This document shows positions 16,165-25,870 of a stretch of 64,000 nucleotides of DNA, piece after piece. A model generated the notes under the pieces. It had not been told where the DNA came from and did not search any database. It saw nothing but the letters and a program-made list of their open reading frames with translations. Numbering within the stretch: the stretch's first letter is position 1; the number at the start of each line of letters is the position of its first letter. A program made the translations under genes and the position numbers. This DNA comes from Prolixibacter sp. NT017 (GTDB lineage Bacteria; Bacteroidota; Bacteroidia; Bacteroidales; Prolixibacteraceae): NCBI RefSeq assembly GCF_009617875.1, contig NZ_BLAV01000001.1:4030001-4094000 (forward strand), in the 5' to 3' direction.

Positions 16165-17079
16165 TCACACGACAATGCGTTTAATATTCAGCTTACTCAG
16201 GTCCATGGTTCCGAAACCCGCTTCGGCAGCAATTTTAATGTGATTAATTTTAGCCGGATCCATGCCCAGAAATTTCGCGGCAGCTGCATCGGCTGCTACA
16301 ATGTCTGTGGAAATTAACTGACTCTTCAATGTCACCACATCATCCAGCGAAACACCTACAGGTCCATTCTGCTTCATCATGCGGTAGGCATCCACCACAT
16401 TCAAATCGGGTTTACGGAAATGCAGGAAGTCAGCGATGCATTGGTGCAGATCGTTCTTGTGGTAATACCCCCGATCCCAAACGCATCCCATGAGGTTCTT
16501 CATGGCGATTGTCGCCCTGGACGAACTGTGATTTTTCAAGATTGGAACATTGATAAACACATCGGTATCAAGCATCAACTCGTGAACATCGGTCTGCTTC
16601 AACTTCACCCCACCTTTGACATTTACCTGCTTATAGTATTTCTCGCTGTTTCCGGGAACCATTTTTCCTCCGGCTTCAGCTACTGCCTGCTCAATTCCGG
16701 AGTGTTGATAACACTTAGACCATTCGTGACAGGTATGGTCGAATACCAATACCTCCTTTGCACCGGCTTCCAGACAGTGTTCAATGATACGCTTCACCAG
16801 TTTTGGGTTGGTGTTTCCGGCTCTTTCCGGTGTCCGGTCCCAGCCAATATTTGGTTTCACCAGTACACGTTGTCCGGGTTTTACAAAACGGGACATTCCT
16901 CCCAGTGCAGCAATTCCCTTGTCGAACATCACGTCAGGCTCTCCCCCACGAATGGCCACAAGGTCAACATCAGTCTCAGCCTCAGCCGCCAGCAAGCTGT
17001 TGGCTCCGCCTAAACTCAGGGCCGCCCCGGTTGCTACGCCGGCGCCCACACTTGATCGAATGAAATCTCTGCGCTTCAT
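16165..17079 (-). CDS. Tat-exported DUF362 protein
   Basis: A 304-residue protein with a clear twin-arginine signal: MKRRDFIRSSVGAGVATGAA. The mature part is a DUF362 domain (VLVKPNIGWDRTPERAGNTN, VFDHTCHEWSKCYQHSG, NVPILKNHSSSRATIAMKNLMGC shown here in pieces). Two cysteines in DHTCHEWSKC may bind metal. DUF362 proteins commonly accompany [4Fe-4S] proteins, and here the gene directly precedes the polyferredoxin gene. Tat export implies folding, perhaps with a cofactor, before transport. The catalytic role is not known. Confidence 0.88.
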   Translation of the reverse strand: MKRRDFIRSSVGAGVATGAALSLGGANSLLAAEAETDVDLVAIRGGEPDVMFDKGIAALGGMSRFVKPGQRVLVKPNIGWDRTPERAGNTNPKLVKRIIEHCLEAGAKEVLVFDHTCHEWSKCYQHSGIEQAVAEAGGKMVPGNSEKYYKQVNVKGGVKLKQTDVHELMLDTDVFINVPILKNHSSSRATIAMKNLMGCVWDRGYYHKNDLHQCIADFLHFRKPDLNVVDAYRMMKQNGPVGVSLDDVVTLKSQLISTDIVAADAAAAKFLGMDPAKINHIKIAAEAGFGTMDLSKLNIKRIVV

Positions 17080-17200
17080 AGTTTGGCTCTTTTTTTAAAT
17101 CAGACTTAAAACTAGCGAAAAAGATTATGTCGATCATACATTAAGTTCTATTAGCCATTGATTTAGAACTAGTTTAAATATATATAACCCTTCATGCAAA

Positions 17201-19795
17201 TCATTCGATGCGATCGGTTAGTACACAGGTTTTTCGGAAGTATCTGGTTTGCCCGGAATTATTGAACGCTTCGATGGCAATGATGTATATCCCCAGTTCA
17301 GCCAGTTGCTGGTTATCCTTTCGCCCATCCCAAACCAATTCACTGGCAGAAGCCAGTAGTTCATTATTACTTAGTCGGCGGATTTCGCGACCGGCGGTAT
17401 CAAATATCCGGATATTGGCCAGCCATCCCGATTCTCCCGGAGAAAGGTGAATGATCAACCGATCGTTATATCCATCATCGTTTGGGGAGAAGATTTTGGG
17501 TTCAATCTTCAGCCATTCAGCAACCGACTCATCCTTTACCATCGATGAATTGGCATATCCCGGTGTAGCGAACCCGGCTGTTGCCGCCGCTGAATGCCAG
17601 TTCTCTCTTTCGTTTACGTCCCGTGAAAAACTTTTCCGCTCCAGCGAAACACCCGATTCATCTGCAATCAGGGGATGATGCATCGCATGATCATAACTGA
17701 ATTCCTCCAGAATCTCCATTCTTCGGTTCAGCAACACCACTCTCCCGGCATCATCCGGAAGAGAAGGGAACTCGTTCATTGTGAGAAAACAATCCGGACA
17801 CTCGGTGAAGTATTGGCTCTTTACTACATCCGCATTGATCGCAAGAGCAACATACTCCCCGGCCTCCAGATTTCGTGGTGCATCCGAGATCAACGAAACC
17901 TGCTTTAAAGCCAATGAATCATCCCGGGTTGCTAAACTGAGCCCTCCCAAATCGACCACGTTCGGGCCGGGATTGTACAGTTCTACAAAATCAACCTCTT
18001 CCGGGAACGGATTGAATAAAACTTCACTCAACATAAGTTCTCCAGGCTGCAGAAACCGGTAGGCAAAATCATAATCACCGCCCGTCGTTTGATTTCCGCA
18101 TTCATCTGCGAAAGCAGAAAGATGAAGTGTATAGGAATTCCCCTCCTGAAATGTTTCTTCCGGGAAGAAAAATTCTATGAGTTTATTATTTGAAACTTGC
18201 AAACTGTCAACGTGAAAATCCTTTCCGGGAAAAGAAATATTCGGCAAAGCCGAAAGCGACTCACTGAACCAGACCGAAAGTTGTTGACCGGATTCTACCC
18301 GAATGCCCAACACCTGAGGCGGAATTTCATCCGGGTTGGCCTGCTGCATTGAATTAACTAATCCCGGCGTTCCGCCTGCCACGGCCAACGAAGCCAGCCA
18401 GTTTCCGGAGGGACCACACAACCGGTTGAGATCGATTCTTTCCAGCGACCAACCACCATCCTGCTTTTCCGCCTCAAAAAAATTATGGTCGTAATACATC
18501 GAATCCATCAGAACTCCTTTATCCGATACAAGAGATAACCCGAATTCACTATTTCGCAACGACAGGCCGGGAATTTCATACACCGTTCCATAATCACTCA
18601 ACAACGTGCTGTCGCCGGTTCCAACCAACAAAATATAGCTTTGGGGAGCCATGATGAATGGAGGCAACTCTTTTTTCGAGTCATCGATGTGAAGCTTCCA
18701 ACCTTCCATTTTTGCAGGAAATCCACTATTATTGAATAGTTCAATAAACTCTGCCTCCGGCAATCCCTGCGACGGCGACGGATCGGCCATTACTTCCGTG
18801 AAAACGACGGCACCAACCTGGGCTGGCAAGGCGAACGGAAAAACGATAGTGGTATCATTCGTAAGCGTACCTTGCTCATCAGAAAGAGAACCAACCGCTA
18901 ATTTCAGGTTCCAATCCGTCGGCAGTTCCATTTCCAGAAAAACGGAGGCCGGATAAAACCGCTCCGACCGGATGTGCCGGATATTCATCAGGCTTCCCTG
19001 ATTGCTAGTTAACGTGTACTTTTGCAGAGAAAGCGCTTCATCCATCATCTTCTCGGAAAACTGTACCTTGATTTCCTGTGGTGAGACAGCCGTGACACTC
19101 CGAACATACGGAGATGTATTCTCAAAATCGATGGAGATATCGTCCAGCCAGAATTGCCCGCTGTGTGCCGCGGTGAACCGGAAATAAGCACCGGTCGCCT
19201 GCATGGTTAACGAGGGAGTTTCTTCCACTTCTTCATATTCTGCCGACCCGCTACTGCGACTTTTATCCCGGTAGGATAAATGCCAGATACCTTGTGGTGA
19301 ATGAGAAATTTTCAGCGTTACCGTCTTTCCCTCGTCCCAGACCATCCGTGTTTTTAGAATTTCCTCAACCGGCTTCCCGTTTTGAAACCGAACCAGCGTC
19401 AGGCGGTTGTCTTTGGTCATCAGGTTAACACCAGCCATATAGCCTGAAGCCACTGACAGTTCTGTCGTGTCGGCGCAAAGCCAAAAGCCGAAAGCTTCAT
19501 CGCCAGCAGGAGCCCAGTCGCCATTCGAAAGCGTTACCTCCCAGCTGAAATTTCCGGCATTTAGATCGATCGGCTCAAGGGGATGACTGACATAACTTTC
19601 TCCACCCCGACCAAACACAAAATGGCGCAACGAGTAGTCTCCGTCGACCACTTGCTGACTATCCAGTGCCCAGCTTTGACAGGTTCTCCAGCTATCAAGC
19701 TGCCCGCTTTCGAAGTTTTCGAAAAATAAAGTTGCAGAGAATAGATTGGTCAACTTACAAATTGTAAGTAAAATAATCGTAAACGTTGATCGCAT
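17201..19795 (-). CDS. Large secreted lamin-tail-domain protein with FlgD/CHU_C-like C-terminus
   Basis: An 864-residue protein with a signal peptide (residues 1-20, TICKLTNLFSA). A laminin-G-like N-terminal part (about 25-230) is followed by an Ig-like segment (about 230-330). A first lamin-tail domain begins at VVFTEVMADPSPSQG (about 335-450), then come another Ig-like part and a second lamin-tail domain from MLSEVLFNPFPEEVDFVELY. The C-terminal 85 residues carry FSPNDDGYNDRLIIHL and YIIAIEAFNNSGQ, similar to FlgD-Ig or CHU_C/type-B T9SS ends. It is probably cell-surface or extracellular. The calcium-like DDG-D motif fits a sorting or Ig role. Its exact function is unknown. Confidence 0.78.
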   Translation of the reverse strand: MRSTFTIILLTICKLTNLFSATLFFENFESGQLDSWRTCQSWALDSQQVVDGDYSLRHFVFGRGGESYVSHPLEPIDLNAGNFSWEVTLSNGDWAPAGDEAFGFWLCADTTELSVASGYMAGVNLMTKDNRLTLVRFQNGKPVEEILKTRMVWDEGKTVTLKISHSPQGIWHLSYRDKSRSSGSAEYEEVEETPSLTMQATGAYFRFTAAHSGQFWLDDISIDFENTSPYVRSVTAVSPQEIKVQFSEKMMDEALSLQKYTLTSNQGSLMNIRHIRSERFYPASVFLEMELPTDWNLKLAVGSLSDEQGTLTNDTTIVFPFALPAQVGAVVFTEVMADPSPSQGLPEAEFIELFNNSGFPAKMEGWKLHIDDSKKELPPFIMAPQSYILLVGTGDSTLLSDYGTVYEIPGLSLRNSEFGLSLVSDKGVLMDSMYYDHNFFEAEKQDGGWSLERIDLNRLCGPSGNWLASLAVAGGTPGLVNSMQQANPDEIPPQVLGIRVESGQQLSVWFSESLSALPNISFPGKDFHVDSLQVSNNKLIEFFFPEETFQEGNSYTLHLSAFADECGNQTTGGDYDFAYRFLQPGELMLSEVLFNPFPEEVDFVELYNPGPNVVDLGGLSLATRDDSLALKQVSLISDAPRNLEAGEYVALAINADVVKSQYFTECPDCFLTMNEFPSLPDDAGRVVLLNRRMEILEEFSYDHAMHHPLIADESGVSLERKSFSRDVNERENWHSAAATAGFATPGYANSSMVKDESVAEWLKIEPKIFSPNDDGYNDRLIIHLSPGESGWLANIRIFDTAGREIRRLSNNELLASASELVWDGRKDNQQLAELGIYIIAIEAFNNSGQTRYFRKTCVLTDRIE

Positions 19796-19899
19796 GGTAA
19801 GGTTATCGTTAGGAAAAAAATTAATTTTGGCGTTGTAGCTGTGTCTCGATCAAGTAAATCAGACAATGTTATATTCAAGTTAGTAAATTCAGTAGTATT

Positions 19900-20910
19900 A
19901 TGAAAGTAGCAATTGTTGGTGTTAGTGGTGCTGTTGGACAGGAGTTCCTTCGAGTACTTGCCGAGCGGAATTTTCCGATGGATGAACTGGTGTTATTTGG
20001 CTCTGCCCGGAGTGCAGGCCGGACCTATGAATTTAAGGGCAAGAAACTGGTGGTAAAGGAACTGAAAGAAGGCGACGATTTTAAAGACATCGATATTGCG
20101 CTTACATCTGCCGGGGCCAGCACTTCCAAGGCTTTCGAAGAAACGATTACCAAGCACGGAACGGTGATGATTGACAACTCCAGCGCGTTCCGTATGGATA
20201 TTGACGTACCGTTAGTTGTTCCGGAAGTCAATCCGGAAGATTGTAAAAATATGCCTCGCCGGATTATCGCCAACCCGAACTGTACGACTATTCAGATGGT
20301 GGTAGCGCTGAAAGCGATTGAAAAACTGTCGCATATTACCCGGGTTCACATTGCCACTTACCAGAGCGCCAGTGGTGCGGGTGCATCGGGCATGGCCGAA
20401 CTGGAAGAGCAGACCAAAGAGGTGGCCAATAACCAGGATCCAACGGTGGAGAAATTCCAGTACCAACTGGTCAACAACGTGATTCCGCACATCGACGTTT
20501 TCCTCGACAATGACTACACCAAGGAAGAGATGAAGATGTACAACGAAACGCGGAAGATTATGCACTCCGACGTGCAGGTTAGCGCCACCGCTGTCCGTGT
20601 GCCGGTTATGCGTTCTCACTCCGAAGCGATCTGGGTGGAAACCGAAAAGGAAATTTCAGTTGATGCCGCACACAGAGCTTTCGAAGAAGCTGAAGGAATT
20701 GTTGTTATCGACAATCCGGCGGAGAAGAAATACCCAATGCCTTTATACCTTTCGGGAAAAGACGAAGTATTTGTGGGCCGTATCCGGAAGGATATCAGCA
20801 ACCCGAAAGGCCTTACCTTCTGGACGGTTTCCGACCAGATTCTAAAGGGTGCAGCACTGAATGCAGTTCAAATTGCTGAATATTTGGTTCAAGAAGGCAT
20901 TGTTAAATGA
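19900..20910 (+). CDS. asd: Aspartate-semialdehyde dehydrogenase
   Basis: A 336-residue NADP-dependent enzyme that makes aspartate semialdehyde for lysine, threonine, methionine and diaminopimelate. It has the N-terminal nucleotide loop [11 protein letters not shown], catalytic Cys128 in NPNCTTIQ, the YQSASGAG segment, and His240 in [10 protein letters not shown]. Length is normal. It is transcribed divergently from the lamin-tail gene. The next 40 bp lead into the 41-bp tandem repeat, and no ordinary terminator is seen. Confidence 0.96.
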   Translation: MKVAIVGVSGAVGQEFLRVLAERNFPMDELVLFGSARSAGRTYEFKGKKLVVKELKEGDDFKDIDIALTSAGASTSKAFEETITKHGTVMIDNSSAFRMDIDVPLVVPEVNPEDCKNMPRRIIANPNCTTIQMVVALKAIEKLSHITRVHIATYQSASGAGASGMAELEEQTKEVANNQDPTVEKFQYQLVNNVIPHIDVFLDNDYTKEEMKMYNETRKIMHSDVQVSATAVRVPVMRSHSEAIWVETEKEISVDAAHRAFEEAEGIVVIDNPAEKKYPMPLYLSGKDEVFVGRIRKDISNPKGLTFWTVSDQILKGAALNAVQIAEYLVQEGIVK

Positions 20911-20950
20911 CAATCGAAATTCGATTATCAAATACGAAAGACGCTATCTA

Positions 20951-21123
20951 ACTCCCGGGGACGCCATGATCAAAAGTCCACGAGCCATTTACTTCCCGGG
21001 GAAGCCGTGATCAAAAGTCCATGAGCCGTTTACTTCCCGGGGAAGCCGTGATCAAAAGTACACGAGCCGTTTACTTCCCGGGGAAGCCGTGATCAAAAGT
21101 CCATGAGCCATTTACTTCCCGGC
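20951..21123. repeat. 41-bp tandem repeat, four copies plus a partial fifth
   Basis: Copies start at 20951 (40 bp, one base shorter), 20991, 21032 and 21073, with a partial copy from 21114. The copies differ at only a few positions. The invariant core includes CCCGGGGA, TGATCAAAAGT and GAGCC. Each unit has a small hairpin (CTTCC/GGAAG around CGG) and the palindrome TGATCA. The period is not a multiple of three and no ORF crosses it, so it is non-coding. It lies in the 535-bp gap between asd and the HTCS gene. Its GC-rich content contrasts with the AT-rich sequence that follows. Confidence 0.95.
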
Positions 21124-21445
21124 GACAGTCTCTTTTTTGTTTTTATCGATGAAAGGTCCCGGCCGCTAATTTTTTCCTTTTCCAAATAGTCGCTTTTTTA
21201 ATGACAACTGTTCGAAAGCAACCGGCTTCATAATTTTACTAAAAATGAAAAGCGCCGTATATTTATCATCCAATATCCCTCTTAAAACAATACATGCCAA
21301 CACAACATCTTTGATAATAGAGCAATTGTACCGTCACCCATTTTTATATTCTTGATAATTATTGATATTTTCATCCTCATTAAACCAAAATAAACCTTGT
21401 AAGCAGTTACGATTGAGTGGTGAAGGAGACCCCTATTCTCGAAAG
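21124..21445. other. AT-rich leader region before the HTCS gene
   Basis: This is the rest of the gap upstream of the HTCS regulator. A T-rich run (CTCTTTTTTGTTTTT, about 21127-21141) directly follows the 41-bp array and could end asd transcription. No consensus -7/-33 pair is recognised, although several AT-rich near matches exist. No gene was found. Confidence 0.3.
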
Positions 21446-24400
21446 ATGAAAATGAAATCGCTTGCACTTTTACTATTATCCTTAGGATTCATATTCTTTG
21501 GGCATACCGTCCCGGCATTTGCCGTGCAAAATGAAATGAGTTTTGATTATTTCTCGCAAGAGGATGGTCTGCCCGATAATCATATTCAAATCATTTACCA
21601 GGACCACGAAGGTTGGATGTGGTTTGGTACCAGCCAGGGACTAAGTCGTTTCGACGGCTATGAGTTTACCAACTATCAGCATGCGCACTCCGATAGTTTA
21701 AGTCTGAAAGGCATCCTGGTGCGTGCCATTTTCGAGGATAAAAAGGGGAATCTCTGGGTTGGAACTGAAAACGGCGGCTTAAACTATTTCGACCGGCAGA
21801 AGGAATGCTTCTATCATCCGTACGAGAACAATCCGCTTTTCAAAGGACGAGACGTTTCCATCAATGATATCCAGGAAGATAAAGCTGGAAACATTTGGCT
21901 GGGAACCAACAATAACATCTACATCATTGATAAGGATGGTCATCTGAACGCCCTGAACTGGCGAACCAATGGTAAAACGTACAACCTGACCGGAGAGCAT
22001 GTCCGGATTGTTCAGTTCGATCAGGAAGGGAACATTTGGGCGGGAACCAATAAAGGCATGTTTATCGTCAACCCGCAGAACCACACCATTACACCGCTGA
22101 AGTTGCCGCTGACAAAAGGCAACACCGACGAAATTTGGGAAATATTCCGCGACAAAGACGGAACGATGTGGATTGGAACTTACTCCAACGGTGCCTTCAT
22201 TGTCAATCCAAAAACATGGGCCATCAAACCGTTGGAGTTGAAGCCGGCGTACGAGCGGACGGAAACTGTACGGACCATTTCTGTCGACGCTTTTGGCAAC
22301 TACTGGATCGGAACCCGGGGGGGAATTTATGTCTACAACAAGAGAAACGGAACCAAAGCATTTTACCGCCACGACGACCGGGAGTATACTAGTCTGATTA
22401 ACAACTCTATTCTGGACATTTTCAATGACAAGCGGGGGGAGACCTGGATTGGCACACGGGGCGGTCTCAACCTTCTGGCGAAAAGCAAACAGGTATTCCG
22501 GAATTTTAGTGCGCACCCTTCCGACAAAAGCCATAAATTCCTGAACAGTGGAATTGTGTATGCTTTATGGATGGACTCTTTGAAAAATATCTGGATTGGA
22601 ACAGAAGATGGTGGTGTAAATATCTACCACCCGAAAACCGGGCGGTACAGCTATTTGATGACTAAGCCGGGAGACCCGCAAAGCATTTCCCGGAATTGTA
22701 TAAAAGCTTTTCTGGACGATGAGAAAGGTCATTTATGGATTGGTACTTTCTTAGGCGGAATTGATGTTCTCGATAAGAAAACCGGAAAAGTTATTCAGCA
22801 TTACCAGCATGAGCCATCCGATTCACGAAGTCTGACGAACAATAAAGTCTTCTCCCTGTTACTCGACAACAAAGGGAACATATGGGTAGGAACCATGAGT
22901 GGCATCGACCGGTTCGACCCGAAAAGAAAGGTCTTTGTCCATTATCCGCAGCTGGCGTACAACAAATTCGTTCGCTGGGTCAGCATGGATTCTTCCAATA
23001 ATATATGGCTGGGCACCGAAGATGAAGTGGTGATTTATAATCCCGAAAGTAAAAAGATAAAACGTTTCAGTGACAACACCCAGGCTTTTCTCGAAGACTC
23101 GAAAGGCCGATGCTGGCTTGCAACCCTCGACCGCGGGCTTGCACAATATTCCCGCCTGAGCGGACCCATTCGGTATTATGGAGTGAAAGACGGGCTAACC
23201 AACAACCAGGCATTGTGCATTCTGGAAGATAACAACCACAAACTCTGGATCAGTACATCAAACGGCCTTTCCAAATTTAACCCGGAGACCGGTGTATTTC
23301 ATAACTACACGAGCAAAGACGGCTTAATCAACAACCAGTTTTCGTACGGAGCAGCCTATAAAGCACCCAACGGGAACTTATTGTTCGGAGGCATTTCCGG
23401 TTTCAATATGTTTAATCCGTCTAACGTGAAAATTGACGATAAAAATGTTCCGCTGGTGCTGACTTCGCTGAAGGTTTTCAATAAAAATGTCAAAATAGAA
23501 ACCGGTAAAAAGGCTATTCTGAAAAAAAGCATTTCGGAGACCAAACACCTGACACTGCATTATAACCAGAATGTGTTCACGCTGGAGTTTGCCGCCCTGA
23601 ATTACATCAACAGCAAAAGCAATCTTTATAGTTATTATCTCGAAGGATTCGACAAAAACTGGAGCGATCCGAGTACAAACCGGACCGCTACTTATACCAA
23701 CCTCGATCCGGGTGATTATACATTGCACATCAAACGCGTGGTGCCGGGAGTGAAAAGCGACGAAAGCCGCTTGAACCTGCAATTAACGGTTCTTCCACCC
23801 TATTGGAAAACCGTTTGGTTCCGCAGTTTGATTCTAGTGGTTATCGGTTTGTTGATCTACTTCCTCATCCGCTTTTTTATCTATCGGGAAAAGATTAAGA
23901 ACGAGCTGGTTATCGAGCGAATGAAGGCGCGTAAAATCAGGGAACTGGATAACATGAAACTGAAATTCTTCACCAATATTTCCCACGAAATCCGAACGCC
24001 TTTAACGTTAATCATGGCCCCGCTGGAAAAGTTGAAGAACGAAAAGGTTCCACAACAGGAATTGAGAAACTACCTGGACGTGATGTACCGGAACACCAAT
24101 CAGCTGAACCGGCTTATCAATCAATTGCTCGACTTCAGGAAACTGGAATCGGGAAATCTAAAGCTGGAACTTTCGCAGGGAGACATTGTCCGGTTTGTTG
24201 CTGACATTGTCCATTCATTCGACGGATTAGCAGAAGATAAAGACATCCACCTGCGTTACAATGCACTGAAAAAAAGACTAATTGCCCGTTTCGATGCCGA
24301 CAAAATAGAAAAGATACTGAACAACCTGCTTACCAACGCCTTCAAATTCACGAACAAAGGAGGCAAAATAACGGTCAATCTTTCGCTCCTCTTCGACTCA

Positions 24401-25540
24401 AATGAAGACGATTTGACCAACGAAACTCCTGATAAGGAATACATCGAAATTTCGGTTCGCGACACAGGACAAGGCATTTCTCAGTCTAATGCGGCCAAGA
24501 TTTTCGATCGCTTCTTTCAGTCGAGCAACGACAAAGCCGAACAAACCGGAACAGGCATTGGCCTGGCTTACGTGAAAGAGCTGGTGCAACTGCACAAGGG
24601 AAAAATATTTCTGGTAAGCAAGCCGGGCAAAGGCAGCAAATTTACCGTGCGCGTACCTTATGAAAAAGAACTTCCGACAACTGAACATACCGAAGAAATT
24701 ACTCCGAAAGGAGAAACAGCCATAAAATCAACAGCAGGACTTCCTGAACAGAACCCTGATCCGGTTCATTCCAATATTATGCTCGTGGTCGAAGATAATC
24801 CCGATGTGCGGAATCTCATCGCGAGCCATTTTGCCGAAAGATACCGGGTTATTCAGGCTAAGGACGGCAAAGAAGGCTGGAGAATCACACTGGATACGGT
24901 TCCGGACGTCATTGTTAGTGACGTGCTGATGCCCGACACGGACGGTTTCGAGTTCTGCAAAAAGGTAAAATTCGATGAGCGAACCTCGCATATCCCCGTT
25001 CTGCTCCTAACGGCTCTCCATTCCAAAGAGCACGAAATGAAAGGCTTGTCGGCAGGCGCAGATGACTATATCACCAAACCTTTCGATTTGGGTATTCTTC
25101 AAACCAAAGTGGAGAACATGCTGTCGATAAGGAATTCGCTGAAGGAAAAATACTCGGGTGAAATTACGCTGCAGCCGAGGAACATCGTCATCTCTTCTCC
25201 CGATGAGAAATTCCTGCAGAGAGCAGTGGAAGCGGTTGAAAACAACATATCGGATGCGGAGCTCGATATCGAACGGTTTGCCCAGGAAGTAGGCGTTAGT
25301 CGTATGCAGCTCTACCGAAAATTACATGCTCTGACCGATATGACGGTCAAAGAATTTATTCGCAGCATCCGCCTGAAACGGGCTTCACAACTGTTGTTGC
25401 AGAATGGGATGACCGTTAGTGAAATTGCTTACGCAGTCGGCTTTAAAGATTTGTCGCACTTCCGAAAATGCTTCCGACAGCAATACGGTATGAATGCGAC
25501 CGAATTCAAGCACAAACATGAATCCGATGTTAGCAATTAG
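21446..25540 (+). CDS. Hybrid two-component system regulator (HTCS) of the pectin locus
   Basis: A 1364-residue one-protein sensor/regulator. ATG 21446 places a signal peptide (MKMKSLALLLLSLGFIFFGH) at the terminus; the frame is open from 21362. Order of domains: periplasmic double beta-propeller with many WxGT repeats (about 25-690), Y_Y_Y domain (about 700-790), one membrane helix (about 795-820), HisKA with phosphoacceptor His847 in NISHEIRTPL, HATPase with DTGQGIS and GTGIGLAYVKEL, receiver with Asp1159 in VIVSDVLMPDTDG, and a C-terminal AraC-type helix-turn-helix. HTCS proteins bind a periplasmic oligosaccharide and activate the adjacent utilisation locus, here pectin. No key residue is missing. 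Confidence 0.95.
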   Translation: MKMKSLALLLLSLGFIFFGHTVPAFAVQNEMSFDYFSQEDGLPDNHIQIIYQDHEGWMWFGTSQGLSRFDGYEFTNYQHAHSDSLSLKGILVRAIFEDKKGNLWVGTENGGLNYFDRQKECFYHPYENNPLFKGRDVSINDIQEDKAGNIWLGTNNNIYIIDKDGHLNALNWRTNGKTYNLTGEHVRIVQFDQEGNIWAGTNKGMFIVNPQNHTITPLKLPLTKGNTDEIWEIFRDKDGTMWIGTYSNGAFIVNPKTWAIKPLELKPAYERTETVRTISVDAFGNYWIGTRGGIYVYNKRNGTKAFYRHDDREYTSLINNSILDIFNDKRGETWIGTRGGLNLLAKSKQVFRNFSAHPSDKSHKFLNSGIVYALWMDSLKNIWIGTEDGGVNIYHPKTGRYSYLMTKPGDPQSISRNCIKAFLDDEKGHLWIGTFLGGIDVLDKKTGKVIQHYQHEPSDSRSLTNNKVFSLLLDNKGNIWVGTMSGIDRFDPKRKVFVHYPQLAYNKFVRWVSMDSSNNIWLGTEDEVVIYNPESKKIKRFSDNTQAFLEDSKGRCWLATLDRGLAQYSRLSGPIRYYGVKDGLTNNQALCILEDNNHKLWISTSNGLSKFNPETGVFHNYTSKDGLINNQFSYGAAYKAPNGNLLFGGISGFNMFNPSNVKIDDKNVPLVLTSLKVFNKNVKIETGKKAILKKSISETKHLTLHYNQNVFTLEFAALNYINSKSNLYSYYLEGFDKNWSDPSTNRTATYTNLDPGDYTLHIKRVVPGVKSDESRLNLQLTVLPPYWKTVWFRSLILVVIGLLIYFLIRFFIYREKIKNELVIERMKARKIRELDNMKLKFFTNISHEIRTPLTLIMAPLEKLKNEKVPQQELRNYLDVMYRNTNQLNRLINQLLDFRKLESGNLKLELSQGDIVRFVADIVHSFDGLAEDKDIHLRYNALKKRLIARFDADKIEKILNNLLTNAFKFTNKGGKITVNLSLLFDSNEDDLTNETPDKEYIEISVRDTGQGISQSNAAKIFDRFFQSSNDKAEQTGTGIGLAYVKELVQLHKGKIFLVSKPGKGSKFTVRVPYEKELPTTEHTEEITPKGETAIKSTAGLPEQNPDPVHSNIMLVVEDNPDVRNLIASHFAERYRVIQAKDGKEGWRITLDTVPDVIVSDVLMPDTDGFEFCKKVKFDERTSHIPVLLLTALHSKEHEMKGLSAGADDYITKPFDLGILQTKVENMLSIRNSLKEKYSGEITLQPRNIVISSPDEKFLQRAVEAVENNISDAELDIERFAQEVGVSRMQLYRKLHALTDMTVKEFIRSIRLKRASQLLLQNGMTVSEIAYAVGFKDLSHFRKCFRQQYGMNATEFKHKHESDVSN

Positions 25541-25870
25541 CCGAGGCGATATCCAGTACAGAAGAACAAAAAGTGATAAGTAACCTCATTCGTATACGAA
25601 CAAAATCTGTCAAAACCTCTCTGGCAGGTTATCCAAAAGACCATTTTGATGTTCACTTTTCGTAAGATTTTTTCGCAAAGCCCAACGCTTCCATAACAAG
25701 CATAGGATTAGACAATTATCCATACGAACAGTTACTTTTCATGCTATCGGTGGGAAAATAATCCCCCTGATTTGGGAAGAATTTCCCGCCGGGAGAATAT
25801 ACAACCTCCTCTTTGGGAATAATAAACCACATCAAGCAGATACTTACTTCTAATTTCGAAATCGGATAAA
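25541..25870 (+). promoter_or_regulatory. Regulatory region of the pectin locus with several palindromes
   Basis: 330 bp between the HTCS gene and the small ORF. It holds a perfect 12-bp palindrome TTCGTATACGAA (25589-25600); GGGAA-GAAT-TTCCC (25774-25787); GGGAAAATAATCCCC (25752-25766); and TTTGGGAA repeated at 25771 and 25812, 41 bp apart. A near-consensus -7 element TAATTTCG (25851-25858) lies 12 bp before the ATG of the small ORF, with no TTTG at -33. A poor -33 is expected for a promoter that needs an activator. These are good candidates for HTCS binding sites, by inference from position. Confidence 0.55.

Noticed and set aside
16420..17013. 197-residue plus-strand ORF inside the DUF362 gene
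   Set aside because: It is antisense to a protein with a good Tat signal and conserved DUF362 blocks.
20951..21123. 41-bp repeat as CRISPR or as coding repeat
   Set aside because: There are no unique spacers between units, and the period is not a multiple of three with no ORF passing through.
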